Below, one piece after another: positions 22,152-34,367 of a stretch of 64,000 nt of DNA. Numbering within the stretch: position 1 is the stretch's first letter; every line of letters starts with the position of its first letter. This DNA is from Pleurotus djamor (taxonomy: Eukaryota > Basidiomycota > Agaricomycetes > Agaricales > Pleurotaceae). Where the stretch lies: positions 1 to 64,000 of the forward strand of contig JAPEVF010000061.1 of assembly GCA_029747585.1 (NCBI GenBank), in the 5' to 3' direction. The notes below the pieces were generated by a model. It was not told the DNA's origin and searched no databases. It saw nothing but the letters and a program-made list of their open reading frames with translations. A program made the translations under genes and the position numbers.

Positions 22152-23936
22152 ATGGTCAGAGTTGAAACCATCGTCTTCCTTTCCTTGGTTCTCGATCTTT
22201 TCGCATTCACAATNCCCTTGCCTTTGTTTCCCCGCTTGATTGAGTGGTATACTATCGTGAGTCCGTCTGCCTTGGCATTCTATACGGAGCAGGGCTGATT
22301 CCACGCGGGCAACTATCGTAGCGAGAAAGCTCGGACCCAAATGGACTGCTTTCACAGACTCTACGATTCGTATCATCCATTAGAAGTCTATTCTACGTCT
22401 CCGGCGTGCACTCGAAGAAATGGGATGTCGTTCTACTCGGCGGCTTGATGGGCTCTATCTTTTCGTGCGTGGTGCTCACAGTATTCCTGGTTGCTTGCTC
22501 ATCGTCGTGGTTCCCAGAACATTACAATTCTTCGTCTCTCCGAAGATCGGCTCTCTTTCAGATAAATATGGGCGGAAACGCATCCTGTTGTTGACGATGG
22601 TGGGGAATATACTGTCTGCGCTCGTGTATGTCCTATTCGTTTAACTATTGGCCTTCACTAACCTCTTGTAGTTGGATCAAATCGACCACATTCGCTTCTT
22701 ATATGTTATCAAGGGTTATAGGTGGCCTGAGTGAGGGTAACGTCCAGTTGGCCATGTAAGCTCGTCGTTNGTTTGAAGTTTCCTAGCTTGACGTTTCAAT
22801 CTAGTGCGATCCTCTCCGACGTCACCACTCCGGCNAACCGTTCCAAGGCTCTTGCNCATGTCGGCATAGCCTTCGCAGTTTGCTTCTGCATTGGTCCGCC
22901 CGTTGGAGCTTACTTCGCTTCACGCCCCATACCCCCATCTTTGAATACTTGGGGAACCGAACTCAACGTCTACGCTGTCCCTGCTATAATAACATTAGGN
23001 TTGCTCGTGGCGGANACTATATTCCTTGCCTACGCTTTGCCTGAAACGCGTGGTCACATCTCGACNCCNGAGAAAGCTTCTAACGGCAAAGCCAATGGAG
23101 TCAACGGCCATGCTAANGGAAACGGCAAAGCTAACGGTACCAACGGCCATTCTAANGGCGTGACTACTACACCCAANGCCACNGCTTCTGACCGTCTCCA
23201 ACTTCTCCAACGATTACGCAGCTTGCATTTCTTATTCTTGGGTCTATTCTCTGGCGTGGAGTTCACGCTCACGTTCTTGACTTTCGATTGTATGTCTNCA
23301 TTTCTCTCNTTTCAGTTNGATGCCCTATTAAATTTCTTCATTTCAGTGTTTGANTGGAACAANAACCAAAACGGCGCNCTCATAGGTTCCATNGGTATCA
23401 TCAGNGCCTTGCTCCANGGAGGNTATGTGCGCCGATCCATGTCCAAAATNGGCGAAGGTGTGATGGCNAAGCGTGGTGTTTCTTCATGNATGNTTGGGCT
23501 CGCATTGCTTTCACTGGTACCCATCTACGCCACGAAGAACCTCGCCNTAGCCACACGCCTTCTCCAAGGTGCTGCGGTCTGCATGGCCTTCACGAGCGCA
23601 ACTGTAGTTAACTCNTTGACTGCCTTNGCATCACTACAATGCGACGAGGGCGGATACGATCAAGACACGGGTAAACCCCTTGAAAGTCATCCAGATCTCG
23701 CCAAAGGAAAGGCTCTAGGCAGATTCCGATCGTCTGGTCAGCTTGGTCGTGCAATAGGTCCGATATTAGGTGCGCAGTTCGTTTTCATAAACTTACACAT
23801 TCCATAACCGATCTCTCTCGCAGCCTGCGCAGCGTACTGGACGTTCGGTCCAACGTATACCTATGCTACATCGGCTGTAGCCATGTTGGCGCTTTCGATG
23901 CACATGAAGACAATAGCAAAACCAAAGATGAAGTGA
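22152..23936 (+). CDS. Major facilitator superfamily transporter (MFSD10/TetA-like)
   Basis: The reading begins MVRVETIVFLSLVLDLFAF, then LPLFPRLIEWYT, the first helix. The loop after helix 2 reads SPKIGSLSDKYGRKRIL, the MFS A-motif. YMLSRVIGGLSEGNVQLAIAIL and the block IAFAVCFCIGPPVGAYFA form the N-terminal bundle. YALPETRGH marks the end of helix 6. The cytoplasmic loop contains a low-complexity stretch built of NGKANGVNGHA and NGKANGTNGHS units. The C-terminal bundle has LHFLFLGLFSGVEFTLTFLTFD, ALIGSxGII, LGRFRSSGQLGRAIGPI and a last helix ending AKPKMK. It is likely a proton-coupled drug or metabolite transporter; the substrate cannot be read from sequence. Many Ns fall here, so exon edges around 22.6-23.4 kb are approximate. 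Confidence 0.85.
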
Positions 23937-24278
23937 GGCTCGCTCGATAGGTCATCCCTTAATTCGTATCTAGACATTGCAATAAATTTTATGTATGTGA
24001 ATTTGTACGAATAGATTAAGCTACGTTGGCTTCAACATATGCCGAATGGCACAAATAGCCCGATGCCTGNTNGTCATGATGGTCCACAGGATAGCGTAAG
24101 AGGTGATAATGATACGTAGGCCACGTTACGAGGGTGTGTACGAATGGGTATCCGAAGGTGTTTATAATCATCCACGTAGAATGGAAATGAAGCAAAGGTC
24201 CGTTAATAGGATTCATGCGTTACGCATCCGGTGTGGCAATCGTGAAACATGTAGGAGGGGTATCCTGCTGTCCAGGTG
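23937..24278. other. Convergent 3' intergenic region
   Basis: This 342-bp gap lies between two convergent stop codons (MFS on +, mannosyltransferase on -). It contains an AATAAATTTTATGTATGTGAA stretch near 23980 compatible with a polyadenylation region. No coding potential was seen. Confidence 0.5.
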
Positions 24279-25858
24279 TCATGGATATCTAAAGTTCCTT
24301 GTGTTGGATGAATCTTCATTTCCACTATCCGGTGCCAGACCCGCTTGTTCTAGATCAGCTGCATAGCGTTCCTTCTCTGGGGGCCAGGCGGGCGAGGCGC
24401 GGGTCATCGACGGTTGAAGGAGAGGAATAGCACTTTCAGCCTCGGGGAAATTCGACGACGAAGCATGTTCAACGTCTCGGAAGATAGCTGGGACAAAGAA
24501 GAGGAAGCCTCGACTTCTTCGTGGTCGAATGGGAGTACGAGGGTCTTCTTCTCGCGGGCTACCCAGGTTTGATATGCGATTCCTAAGTCGCCGCATAGCA
24601 TCCGAGATGGAGTTGGGTGAGCTCTCCGTGGAAGAGATGTCGAATGAAGGGGAGGAGGAGCGCANACCGAAAGGNAGGTGAAGGATGGGTGCTGAGTGAT
24701 CGACGGGAGAGTCGGTGGGAGAGATGTTTGGTGTAGTTTGTTGGCTGGGGGCGGCGGAAGCAGGCAATGAGAACAAGCCGAGATCAAGGTACCATCTACC
24801 CGAGCGCTGCGTCCATCGAGGCAGCAACACATCGTAGCCACCGATGCGCCTAAGGTTGATCCTGCGTTGCTTCCTGCTAGTTGGGATAGCCAACTTGACT
24901 AGACCAATCAATAGCACCACAAGTCCTATCCACATCAACACCTTGCCCCACATTCCTAAGAATGTAATAAAAGCAGCATCNTCAGCATGCCAGCTGCTTC
25001 CATAATAATGTGAGAAGAACGAGTTGGGCGCCTCGCCTTCTTTGGCGTTCTTCCCATAGAGCGACTTCGGCAGGATGCGTACNTGACCACCAGGGTGTGA
25101 TGAAGTATAAATACCATACTGCGCTGATAAGAACATGGGGCCAGTGGAGAACATGACGGTGGGATAATTGAGTATCCACGAGTAATCGAAAGCGATGAGA
25201 TTGTGAATCGTCTGCTCGAGGAAGGGATGTGCCTTCTCGGCGAACATGAGGTCGTTGGAGACACCGACGGGGATAGTCTTGGGTAGGATAACTGAGTGGA
25301 CGAGGAGAGGATCCAATGGACGCAAACATCCTATGTCGAGATCCAAGTAGACGCCACCATACTTGTGGAGAACGAAGTAACGGATGGCGTCAGCACGTTG
25401 AATGTTGTAAGGGTATCCGTCGAATGTGTCGAGAAACCAAGGATAATGTTCTGCGAGAAATTCGCGCGAGCCCTNATCCGTCCAGAGCATGTACTCGCTA
25501 GAGAGAACGGAAGGAACGGTGTTAATGAAGATCAATGTCAGGGCTGGAAAGAAGACTGCGCGAAAACATACTAATCAGGCATCATGTCACGGCAACCTTG
25601 GGATACATCTTTCCACTTGTCTGGGAGAACGTCCGACTTCCACGTCTGGTGCAAGATTCTGGGGATGCGCTCGACCTGTCCATGGTCTGAAGCATTCCAC
25701 CTCGTGTTTGGAGGCAATATAGGCACTTCGAGCTCTGTGAGGTAGCGGCTAGGATCGATGGCGAGGTAGTATGTTATTGAGGAGAGAACGACGACGGTGC
25801 CCAGAAGAAACAAGGCGAGGATGGAGAGAAAAATGTAGAGTCCTTTTTTTCTGGCCAT
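24279..25858 (-). CDS. SUR1: Inositol phosphorylceramide mannosyltransferase-like GT32 glycosyltransferase
   Basis: Two exons (25858-25572 and 25497-24279) with a 74-nt intron encode 501 residues. Residues 7-33 form a signal anchor (YIFLSILALFLLGTVVVLSS). The catalytic domain has IPRILHQTWKSDVLPDKWK, YEYMLWTD and IQRADAIRYFVLHKYGGVYLD, whose DLD at 148-150 is the GT32 DxD metal/GDP-mannose motif. NDLMFAEKAHPFLEQTIHNL and STGPMFLSAQY follow. A second hydrophobic segment (WGKVLMWIGLVVLLIGLVKL) precedes a Ser/Pro-rich tail of about 200 residues. Homologues in the Golgi transfer mannose to IPC, making the sphingolipid MIPC. The long tail is longer than in yeast Sur1/Csh1 and is probably regulatory. 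Substrate specificity is inferred from the family only. Confidence 0.87.
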
Positions 25859-26143
25859 TTGTTGAGGGCGATGATGGGGGTCGTCGTGAAAGAGAGAATG
25901 AGAACTGTTTTGATGCCCAAACTGGGATGCTTGGGGTCAATCACGTGTGGCCAAGCCATTTTTCACAGCATCNNNACNNATGTTCNACCGCAGTTTGCTC
26001 CGCCTCTGCAATCGACTGTGCCTTTGGCCTGGCCTTCCATCTTACTCTGTGTCCCATCTAAGAAATCGTGTAAGAATCTGAGTGCATGTCCGAGTCGTCA
26101 CAAGTACATATGTCACAAGAAAACAAACAAAACATTCCCTCGG

Positions 26144-27712
26144 CTATATCCCAGTGGGCCGCATGCGCAGGGAGAAGATTTGATACAGATGAGGGGCGAG
26201 GACAGCAAGGGATTCCTGGAACGATCCTTCTTCCCAGGCATTACCCAGTGTCTGTAGACCAGTGAGGGCAACCTCCCAATCAGCGCGCGACCAATCCTGT
26301 CCTCGACGCGCAGGGCCGGCTCTCACCTGTCCGGGTATATTGGATTTCTTGGTCAAGAACACATCGATAGGAGGGGCCGTCGGCTTTACGCGTCTTTTGT
26401 CGTTCAGATATTCCATGCATTCGGTGGGTGTCCATTGGCCAATCGGCTTGACATTTCTTGTCCAGCTCGGGGCGTATTTCGACTTCGCTGCCCCGCCTGT
26501 GCGGGCTTGGTCAATTTCATCGCCGCCGACCCGAGATACTAGTTCAACGAGTAGTGTTGAAAAATGTTCGCATATTTGTATGTGAAGCAAATCGAGGGGG
26601 TGGCTAGGCATGGTATAGTCAACGAGGCTCTCTTGTTCATCGACATCCATACTCATATCATCGTCCTGGGACGCAGGTGCTTCGGCAGTGGGCAAGCGAG
26701 ATGGTCGATCGGATGGATTGGTATAGGCTGGTCTATTTCGCCGAAAGCGTGGGCGAAATTGGTGAATGTCATTACGATCGCTAAAGACCACGGTCGCCAA
26801 TTCCCTGCTACTAAAATAACGCGATGGGGTTATGCTAGGTATACCTGGGGCACGAAACCGTGTTTGCTTCAGATCGTCCAAGGAAGAGTCTCTAAGAGAA
26901 TCTTACCAGCCGATTCACATTGAAGACAGAGATTATTGTCCGCACTGCAGAGCGCAACGGGCCGTCCGGCCGTACGATGAAAATACTGGCAACAGTCCAA
27001 GATAAGGCGGTCGTTTAATTGCCCCCAATCAAGTCCTTGTTCCTACCCGGATGCGGATTTAAGCAAGCCTGGAAAGCTAATGATAACCAAAGAAGCTAGA
27101 CGAACCTGCTCACGGTCTTCAGGCGAGGATTTCTTCCAGTTTTCAGATAGTTTGCACGTCTCTTCATCCGCCTGACCTCTGACAACACTGCGTTCGCGCA
27201 CCTTGGCTAAGACCCACGCTGAAGCCCGACGCGCGAACCAAGCCAAGCCATCCCGATTCTTTTGCCTGTCCAACGAGGTCAGGCACCGTCCATAAAGTGG
27301 GAAAGATAGACATGGACGTACCCATCGAGTTCGCCAATCACAGCACCGGGTACAACGACGGCGACATCATTCGTCAATCCGAGATGTTGGACGTCTTCAA
27401 CAAAGTCCTGCAACGCATCAAGGTGGCTCAGCAAGATGTTGGTGTCTACGACGAGGTATCGCTTTTGATCATGAGTGCCCTAGGCGGGGTGTAGACGCAA
27501 TCAGCGCTAGGCAGACCGTGTAAAAGTTTAAACACACACACCTCAAAGTTAAACTGCACATCGTTGGCTAGCTGATCGATGCGTTCAAGTGTGGCATGTA
27601 AGTAGCTTGCGCCACTATCTTGTATTGCAATTTCAGATGTGGCGGCGCATATATCCTTGCGCAATTACATACCTGACGTCGATGAGAGGGCGAATTGAGA
27701 GTGAGAGAACAT
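26144..27712 (-). CDS. SWT1: Swt1-like PIN-domain nuclear endoribonuclease
   Basis: The ATG at 27712 gives MFSHSQFALSSTS, then after an intron DSGASYLHATLERIDQLAND. The PIN core follows: KRYLVVDTNILLSHLDALQ with the metal-binding Asp, VVVPGAVIGELDG, then GQKNRDGLAWFARRASAWVL. The intron at 27105-27043 joins EDREQ to EQGLDWGQLNDRLILDCCQY and PVALCSADNNLCLQCES, the other acidic and Ser/Asn sites of the fold. The last exon (from about 26.94 kb) is a region of about 250 residues with an acidic patch (DDDMSMDVDEQES) and a helical C-terminal domain. In yeast, Swt1 cleaves mRNPs at the nuclear pore as quality control; the function here is inferred. It starts 107 bp from the divergent MEF2 gene. Confidence 0.87.
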
Positions 27713-27819
27713 GGCGACGCGACAAAGAGGCTCCTATTGGACTTGGCCACAACAATAAATAACCTCGGCTGCTAAATTTGGTAGGACGTATATTAGCATC
27801 CTGCCACCAGCCTCATTTC

Positions 27820-30382
27820 ATGTTAGGTCGCACATGCTGCGTCCGTCCGTCATCTTTACGCGTCGGACGCTTTTTGACGCATCATAACCACCAAAGGGCA
27901 CCTTTATCGACGCGCCAGACGAAATATGGTGATGAAGATCCCGGTAAAATCCGCAACATGGCGCTGGTCGCTCACATAGGTGCGTTATGCTATGCCTATC
28001 TTGTGTTTCGTCCTATGCTCACGTTGAAAGCTACGAAAAGACTCCGGGAAGACCACTTTGACCGAGTCGATCCTATCTAAGTCAGGGTTTATCTCATCTC
28101 CCGGAACCGTTGACACCGGAAGTACCATCACAGACTTCCTTCCCGCTGAACGCGAAAGAGGGATCACCATACAGTCAGCCAGCGTTCCTGTAAAATGGAA
28201 GGACTGGAGGTTCAACTTAATTGACACGCCCGGTCACGCAGACTTCGGGATGGAGGTTGAATGCGCTAGCAGAGTGGTCGATGGCGCCGTCGTGCTAATT
28301 GACTCCGTCGAAGGCGTAGAGGCGCAGACGAAAGGTGTGTGGAAGCAATTAGACAGGTACCCGTCTTTTCCTAGCCAAATCTGTCTTCTCTCATACAATG
28401 CATAATAGATATGGTGTCTCTACAAGGATGGTATTCCTGAACAAACTTGACCGACCTGGGGCCTCCTTTAAATCGTCTCTGGAATCTCTTATGGCACATA
28501 GACTGCACCCTAACCCAATGGCACTCACCCTGCCTATCGCCTCCTTTGATCCCCAAGCGTACTCACGAGCTGAACCTGGGATAGAGGGTCTGATTGATCT
28601 CGTGAAATGGGAAGTCTGGAAATGGGATGCAGACGGCGACTTCACTGTACAACCCTTGTCTCGTAACCCAGACGAACTATCTGCTTCCTTATCTGTGGAT
28701 TCCTCTCATCCTATGTTGCCACACATCTTACCTGCTCGCGCCCAGCTTCTGGAAAACCTCGCTATGTTCTCCGAAGAATTGCTAGACTCGCTCTTAACCT
28801 CGTCCGAGGGAAACAGTTCTTATCTATCAATTGAGGCCCCCGAAATTCAGCCCCATCTTCGCTCTGCCGTACTTCGAAACGATGTTTTGCCTGTATTGTG
28901 CGGCTCCGCCATGAAACATGTGGGGACTGACCTAGTCATGGACTACGTTGGCGAGTTGTTGGCAAGCCCGCTGGATGTCAAGCACGAAGTGCAAACTCGA
29001 AACACACCCGTACAGTTACTGGCGTGGAAGGTGGCTTGGGACAAACGACAAGGATGGGTCACCTTCGTTCGAGTTTATTCTGGTAAGTACTTTACATTGT
29101 GTCGTGACTAGAGCCGTAAGTGACCAGTGTATTAGGCACTTTGAAACGAGGTGACTCCCTCTATAACGCGACCAGAAAGACAAAGGAGAGGGTCATGCGG
29201 GTACAATTGATGTTTGCAAATCGAACTGAAGATGTCGATGAACTCCCTTTTGGCTCAGTTGGCGTTATCCTAGGTTTGAAGAATACTCGCACCGGAGACA
29301 CACTTCTATCCATGGCGCAGGCGAAGAGTGGCTTGCCTCCTCTCATCAATATCATACCACCTCCCCCAGTCATTTCCGCATCCGTCATCCCTCGGTCTCT
29401 CGCCGATCTCACACCCGTCCAAGAAGCCCTTCTTCAGCTCGAACGCACAGACCCCTCCGTCCGTGTAGATCTCGAGCACTCTGAGGGCCAAATTCTTGTC
29501 CACGGTCTCGGTTCCCTGCATCTTGAGATTGTCGAGCGTCGGCTACGAGATGAATGGAATGCCCAGTTCGAGTTTGGTCGCCGCAGAGTTAGTTACCGAG
29601 AGGGTCTCGGANGTTCGGTTGGCGAAGACTTTCAAACGGAAATATGGAAGCCCGATTCAGGTGCTGCGCCGATTGAGGTGTCACTGACCCTTGGCCTTCG
29701 CCCTCTCAGTGAGGAAGAACAGGGGGATCCGCTATGGAATGATAACATCGTCGTGGATGACAAGGNTCATCCTCTACAACCTCCAGAATCATCGCCCAAG
29801 GAGCCGATTGCATACATTGCTTCTGGTCTAGCCACCGTCCTTAACAACTCTCCGCGCACATCTCTCCCACTCAGTGGGGCCTGGATACAAGTCAAAGAAT
29901 TCAACATACCCCCTGGGGCTAGTTTATCTTTGTTGGCTGGTGCCAGCGCGACAATTCTCCGGAAGCGCATTCGTGCGGCTGAAGTGGGTCCCCTACTCGA
30001 ACCATATGTGTCCCTCAAAATATCCGTGGATGAAGACTCTCTTGGCAAAGTAATGAAGGATTTGACGGATAACGGAGGCGAAGTTCACGATATCGGTGGA
30101 GGCACTTCGGGTGATGATGTTGGGAGCTATAGTAGCGACGGCGTTTACGTTCCTCCNAGTATCCTTTCNCCATCGGCTTGCGACGCATTGGGTAACACCA
30201 ATGCCCCCCGTCTCAGGAGGACGNTTCAAGCACTTGCACCACTTAGTCAACAACTAGACTACTCACGACGACTNCGGGCCCTTTCTGCAGGGCATGGCAC
30301 GTTTGAGATGACGAACGCGGGCTTTAGGGAGGTCTCTCCACTACGCAAGGTTGAGATTCTNAAAGANATTGGGCGAGCGTGA
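27820..30382 (+). CDS. MEF2: Mitochondrial elongation factor G2 (ribosome-recycling GTPase)
   Basis: The ATG at 27820 opens MLGRTCCVRPSSLRVGRFLT, an Arg-rich mitochondrial presequence. IRNMALVAHI|DSGKTTLTE is the G1 loop, split by an intron. Further motifs are ERERGITIQSASV (switch I), LIDTPGHADFGMEV (G3), FLNKLDRPGASF (G4) and VLCGSAMKHVGTDLVMDYV (G5 region). Domains II-V follow: KRGDSLYNATRKTKERV, LERTDPSVRVDLEHSEGQIL, HGLGSLHLEIVERRLRDE, and a C-terminal block ending FREVSPLRKVEI. The split of function with EF-G1 is known: GFM2/MEF2 acts with RRF in ribosome recycling, not translocation. Five exons with canonical introns. The gene ends 60 bp from the convergent stop codon of the next gene. 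Confidence 0.93.
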
Positions 30383-30442
30383 ACGACTAAAAGNAATTTG
30401 CATCGACTTATAATTACANGATACTCTAGTACAATCATAATC

Positions 30443-31801
30443 TCAAATCTCTCGACGCTCGTCTGCATCTCCGAAGAATACTTCTTCGATTCCATCATCG
30501 NCTTCNTCTGCCGCCATGGCTCTATAGTCACCTGTGTTGTTCAGGGCTTGGCNGAAAGCCATCATACCACCATCATTATCGTCGNCGTCATCATCATCGA
30601 TTGTGATTGTATCATTGTTNAACAAGGGGTGTGGCCGAGGTTGCCTNTTGACCACAGGTGTGGTAGATCGTCCGTCCTCGTCGTCATCCGGTAAAAACAA
30701 AGGTGTTTGAGATGTGTCGCCGGGTCCAGGAGTTAGGCTGTTTCGTTCAAAGATGGGTGCCAAAGAAGCGGCACCAGTCATGGTGTACTGGAAGTGAGGC
30801 CACGGCTCGACCACGACGCAGAGGCAGCGACCAAACAAGTTGAATCCTTTGTACTTGAGTTCGAGGACAGGTTTGGGCTTTTCTTCCTCGTCTTCTACGA
30901 CGAGATCCATGGGTGTTGATTCGTCAGCGCCTACCGATTCATCACTGGAGGAGTTCCGTCGTGCGTCACGCCGTTTCCGGGTGCTCTTCTTGAACTTGTT
31001 CACAGGCAAAAGTTCATCGTCACTNCTGGGTGGTTCATAGGCATCATCATCTTCNACAGGAGAGTCTGAGTCGTCGTNGATGACCATGGGAGCTGTTTCT
31101 GTAGAGACCTTTGTCCTTTGAGGCCTGCGACGTTTACCACGACTANAAGACGCATCCTCATCCGGTTGATGGTCTTCTATCGGAGGTGTCTTTCTCTTCT
31201 TTCGACGCGTTGGCTTTGTAGCTTGNACATTGGTTGGCTCGGGCACCGTCAAAGTCGGCTTTCTCTGAGCTGGAACCGCCTTGAAGTCGCGACTCTATGT
31301 AGATAAATTGGGANATCAGCGTTGCACGNANGGGAGGCANGTATACGACCGTCTGCCTAACTTTGATNACAACGGANTGGGGCTCTGTCCNNCGAAGAAA
31401 GTANCAGAATTGGTAATTCTCTGTCGNTNATAGGTTTCAGCAGGGGNGTTGGATGAGAATGNATAGGGACACACCACCACGATGGGTTTCGACNNTTCCG
31501 CNAGTAGTCNANCTGCCACCTNGCTTCATGTCTGACTCTGCTCTCAGTTTGTCCAGTATCTTAGGTCGCAAGTCAGAGATGACGTGTTGTAATATGATGT
31601 CCGACATCCACTCGAGATGGCGCTCATCAAGATACACCTGGGCAATGTCAGACCAGAGATAATCATAAGGNCGCAGCAACCTACGAAGAGGGGAAGCACA
31701 TTCTTTTCAGATATTCGCANATAGTATGAGTTNCGAGCACGGAACTGAGGCATCTTGGGCGTTGCTGAAAGACAAACAAAGGCAAACTCNGGCNACCTCA
31801 T
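30443..31801 (-). CDS. Unrecognised nuclear-type protein with acidic/basic low-complexity C-terminus
   Basis: The well-supported last exon (31252-30443) contains basic clusters (TRRKKRKTPP, RGKRRRPQRTK), acidic Ser stretches and a conserved-looking block, ELKYKGFNLFGRCLCVVVEP, before an Asp-rich tail. Upstream reverse-strand segments read LRPYDYLWSDIAQVYLDERH and LEWMSDIILQHVISDLRPK, and further on ATLISQFIY and SRDFKAVPAQRKP, all plausible exons. The N-terminus is unresolved. From ATG 31801 one frame is continuous into LRPYDYLW except for a TGA at 31709-31707, just before KEC; the alternative is a 32-nt intron, shorter than any other here. Ns add uncertainty. Basic tracts suggest nuclear localisation. 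I do not recognise the family. It is divergent from STE14, with starts 70 bp apart. Confidence 0.6.
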
Positions 31802-31871
31802 CTCTATTGTGTGATGTCAATTTTACTTCCGCTTGAAACTGGTTTCAGATGCATTCTTTGCCACTCTTTTA

Positions 31872-32910
31872 ATGTCCTCGACCAACGACTTTGACCCTCT
31901 AGAAGACCGTATCCGCCGTCGCATGGCTATGAACATGGACACGAACACAACTACCCCGCCAACCTCTGAGGNTCGACGCAACCCGCTCGAAACAATACCA
32001 GATCCAAGNGTACGACCACACGGAAACATTCCAAATACACCTCTAGTCGCGTCGACGATATCATTCGTNCTAGGCTCCTTATTCTGCTTTGGTCTCCTTA
32101 GCTGGCTGTCCGGTGGCTTATCCATATGGTTCGCCACCTACCAACTTGGCTTTTTCGTGGCAGCATGGTCGCTCTTTCATTGGGGCGAGTTCGCCGTGAC
32201 TGCCGGNTGGAACTTTGAGAAGTGCAGCGTTGACTGTAAGTCGTTGAACATCCTCCGCGCTGCCTGTGGCTAACGNANNNAACCTATAGCATTTCTCCTT
32301 GACAATGGACGCGAGTACCATATCGCGAATGGCACGGCTTTGTTCGAATATGTTGTTACCTATTTCTTCAAGCCGTCTTGGAAGGCTTTCCCATACATNT
32401 CNATCCTCGGTTNGTCCTTTCGACANNTCCGTCGGGNACCNCTCTCATCNTCTTNNAGGGATGGTTCTTGTNGTNGTGGGCCAATGCTTGCGGTCCACGG
32501 CAATGATTCACGCAAGCACCAACTTNTCCCATGCNGTTGCCTANCGGAAACGAGCAACGCATCAGCTCGTAACAGANGGAGTCTANTCGTAAGTTNCACA
32601 ANGANAGCNTNTGTNCAGCCTAGTGACGTCTNGCTNAGGTGGTCTCGACATCCATCCTACGCCGGGTTCATATACTGGGCACTGGGGACCCAACTCGTCC
32701 TACAAAACCCAATCACGTTTACCTTGTACATGATTCTCCTATGGAAATTCTTTAATGCTCGGATTCGAGGTGAGTATGATTNAACNAACGAGNTTTTGGT
32801 NTTGTGCTGATATCCTCTTAGCGGAGGAAGGNCTCCTAATNAGATTCTTTGGTCAAGAATACATTGATTATCGNAAGCGNGTAGGCACTGGNATCCCNNT
32901 TATTCCATAA
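31872..32910 (+). CDS. STE14: Protein-S-isoprenylcysteine O-methyltransferase
   Basis: The ATG at 31872 begins MSSTNDFDPLEDRIRRRMAM. Hydrophobic helices follow (LGSLFCFGLLSWLSGGLSIW, YQLGFFVAAWSLFHWGEFAV). SFLLDNGREYHIANGTALFE and YVVTYFFKPSW are typical ICMT loops. After an N-rich stretch comes CLRSTAMIHASTNFSH-like sequence and the catalytic block WSRHPSYAGFIYWALGTQL (the RHPxYxG motif). LLRFFGQEYIDYRKRVGTGI-like sequence ends the protein. The enzyme carboxyl-methylates farnesylated or geranylgeranylated CaaX cysteines in the ER. In basidiomycetes that includes lipopeptide mating pheromones and Ras/Rho proteins. A short leader of about 30 charged residues precedes helix 1. Confidence 0.92.
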
Positions 32911-33098
32911 TNTGTTGGCCAGTGAACATAATATAANGNTTCGGTGCGATTGACACCCAATNNCTCAAGGNCNANGGTCNACAATGANAGTGCGTGGCNT
33001 GGTGAATGCATANGATGCNGGCATACGACATACGACATGTTTTATTACATGANNGTGNNGCTGTGAAGCGAAGANNCAAAGAAAGTTCAACCGTACGC

Positions 33099-33845
33099 CT
33101 ACTCCGTCACAACTGTGCTCTTGTCAGATACGTAGATACCGTCCAAGAATTTACGGATATCCTTGTTCCGTACCCGGCAGATGCCCTGGATGGAAGCAGC
33201 TATTAAACAGACATTAGTATATTAAGGATACCTATGAAGAAAAAGGAGGCAAACCTGATTGAGAAACGTTGTCAATGTCGTTTCCCTCGAGGATAAGTTC
33301 ATCCTTCTGGTTTTTTGACTCCGAGATAACGACACCGTCCAACATGTTGACATGTCGTACAGCCTATTTCATTTACTTGGTGAATAGACGAAAATGGACA
33401 AATCTGCATGAATCAATACCTTCTCTCCCAAGAAGTTACGGATCTCAACAGCCTTGCCACTGTCTTGGATGATGCAGTTGATAGGGAAATGGGCATAGAC
33501 GGCACGCATTTTGTAGAGGAAACCCTGNGGAAAAGAAAGATAACNAATTTAGAGCGAGCGCCTTGGGAAGCAAAATCCACGACGAACCTTCGTGACGCCA
33601 GTAATCATGTTGGTGATCAAGGATTTGATCGTCCGTAGGCAAGCGACGTGCTTGCGGCCTCCCTGCCACACAGCAAGCGAGACTTTGTTNGTTTTGCCCT
33701 TGATAAGTTTGATGTCCATGTTGACATGTCGGACGTTCTTCGTGAGGGTCCCCCTTGGCCCAGTAACAGTGATGATGCGAGATTTTACGGTGACGGTGAC
33801 ATCGGAAGGGATCTCGAGTTCTTCGGTTTGGAGGACGTCCCGCAT
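33099..33845 (-). CDS. RPL9: 60S ribosomal protein L9 (uL6)
   Basis: The reverse-strand ATG at 33845 starts [20 protein letters not shown], then [20 protein letters not shown], the uL6 N-terminal fold. [20 protein letters not shown] and [20 protein letters not shown] follow, with an intron between VTK and [47 protein letters not shown] and the [12 protein letters not shown] segment complete the second repeat. The last residues are [16 protein letters not shown] and the stop is at 33101-33099. Several small introns interrupt the coding region, as is common for basidiomycete ribosomal genes. The protein binds 25S rRNA near the sarcin-ricin region of the large subunit. Confidence 0.94.
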
Positions 33846-34367
33846 CTGCTTGCAAGTGACAAAGTCAGCACACTACATCCAAATGACGCAGAGTCGATCC
33901 ATCGCAGAAAGAGTCGAAAATCCAACGAAATGGATGTTTATGGGCTCGTCTTTCATAGCTAGGGCGAGTTGTGTGCAGAACGGGACGGAACGAGACTGAC
34001 CTTGAGGTGTTAGGTGACTGGTGGTGTTGGCGGCGATGGGTTTCTTCGTTGATTTGGTGGATGTGTCACCGTCACAGCGTTACCCCAGTTGTCACGCGGT
34101 TAGTTACTGCCCCCCAAATGTCAGTCGAAGTTGGCCCACTCCTTTAAAAGGTATCATGCAGCCATTACCTATGAATTTAGACCTGAATATCTCCAAGACA
34201 GCAATGAAGCCAAAAAGTGAGGTTATGTGCTGAGGATTTTAAGGACTTTGAATGGTCTTTTGTGTCGGCACCCCTATGCCGCGCATCACGTGTGTCGGAG
34301 AGTCAAATAATAAAAGAGCGCAGCGTCGGATGCGGTGGCACAGCACGCAGCTTGAGAATTGAATACC
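33846..34367. promoter_or_regulatory. Intergenic region between RPL9 and PCF11
   Basis: This 522-bp divergent gap separates RPL9 (-) from PCF11 (+). No coding sequence is evident. AATAATAAAAGAG near 34306-34318 lies about 55 bp before the PCF11 ATG and is a TATA-like candidate. The RPL9 leader may contain an intron; I could not place one confidently. Confidence 0.4.
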
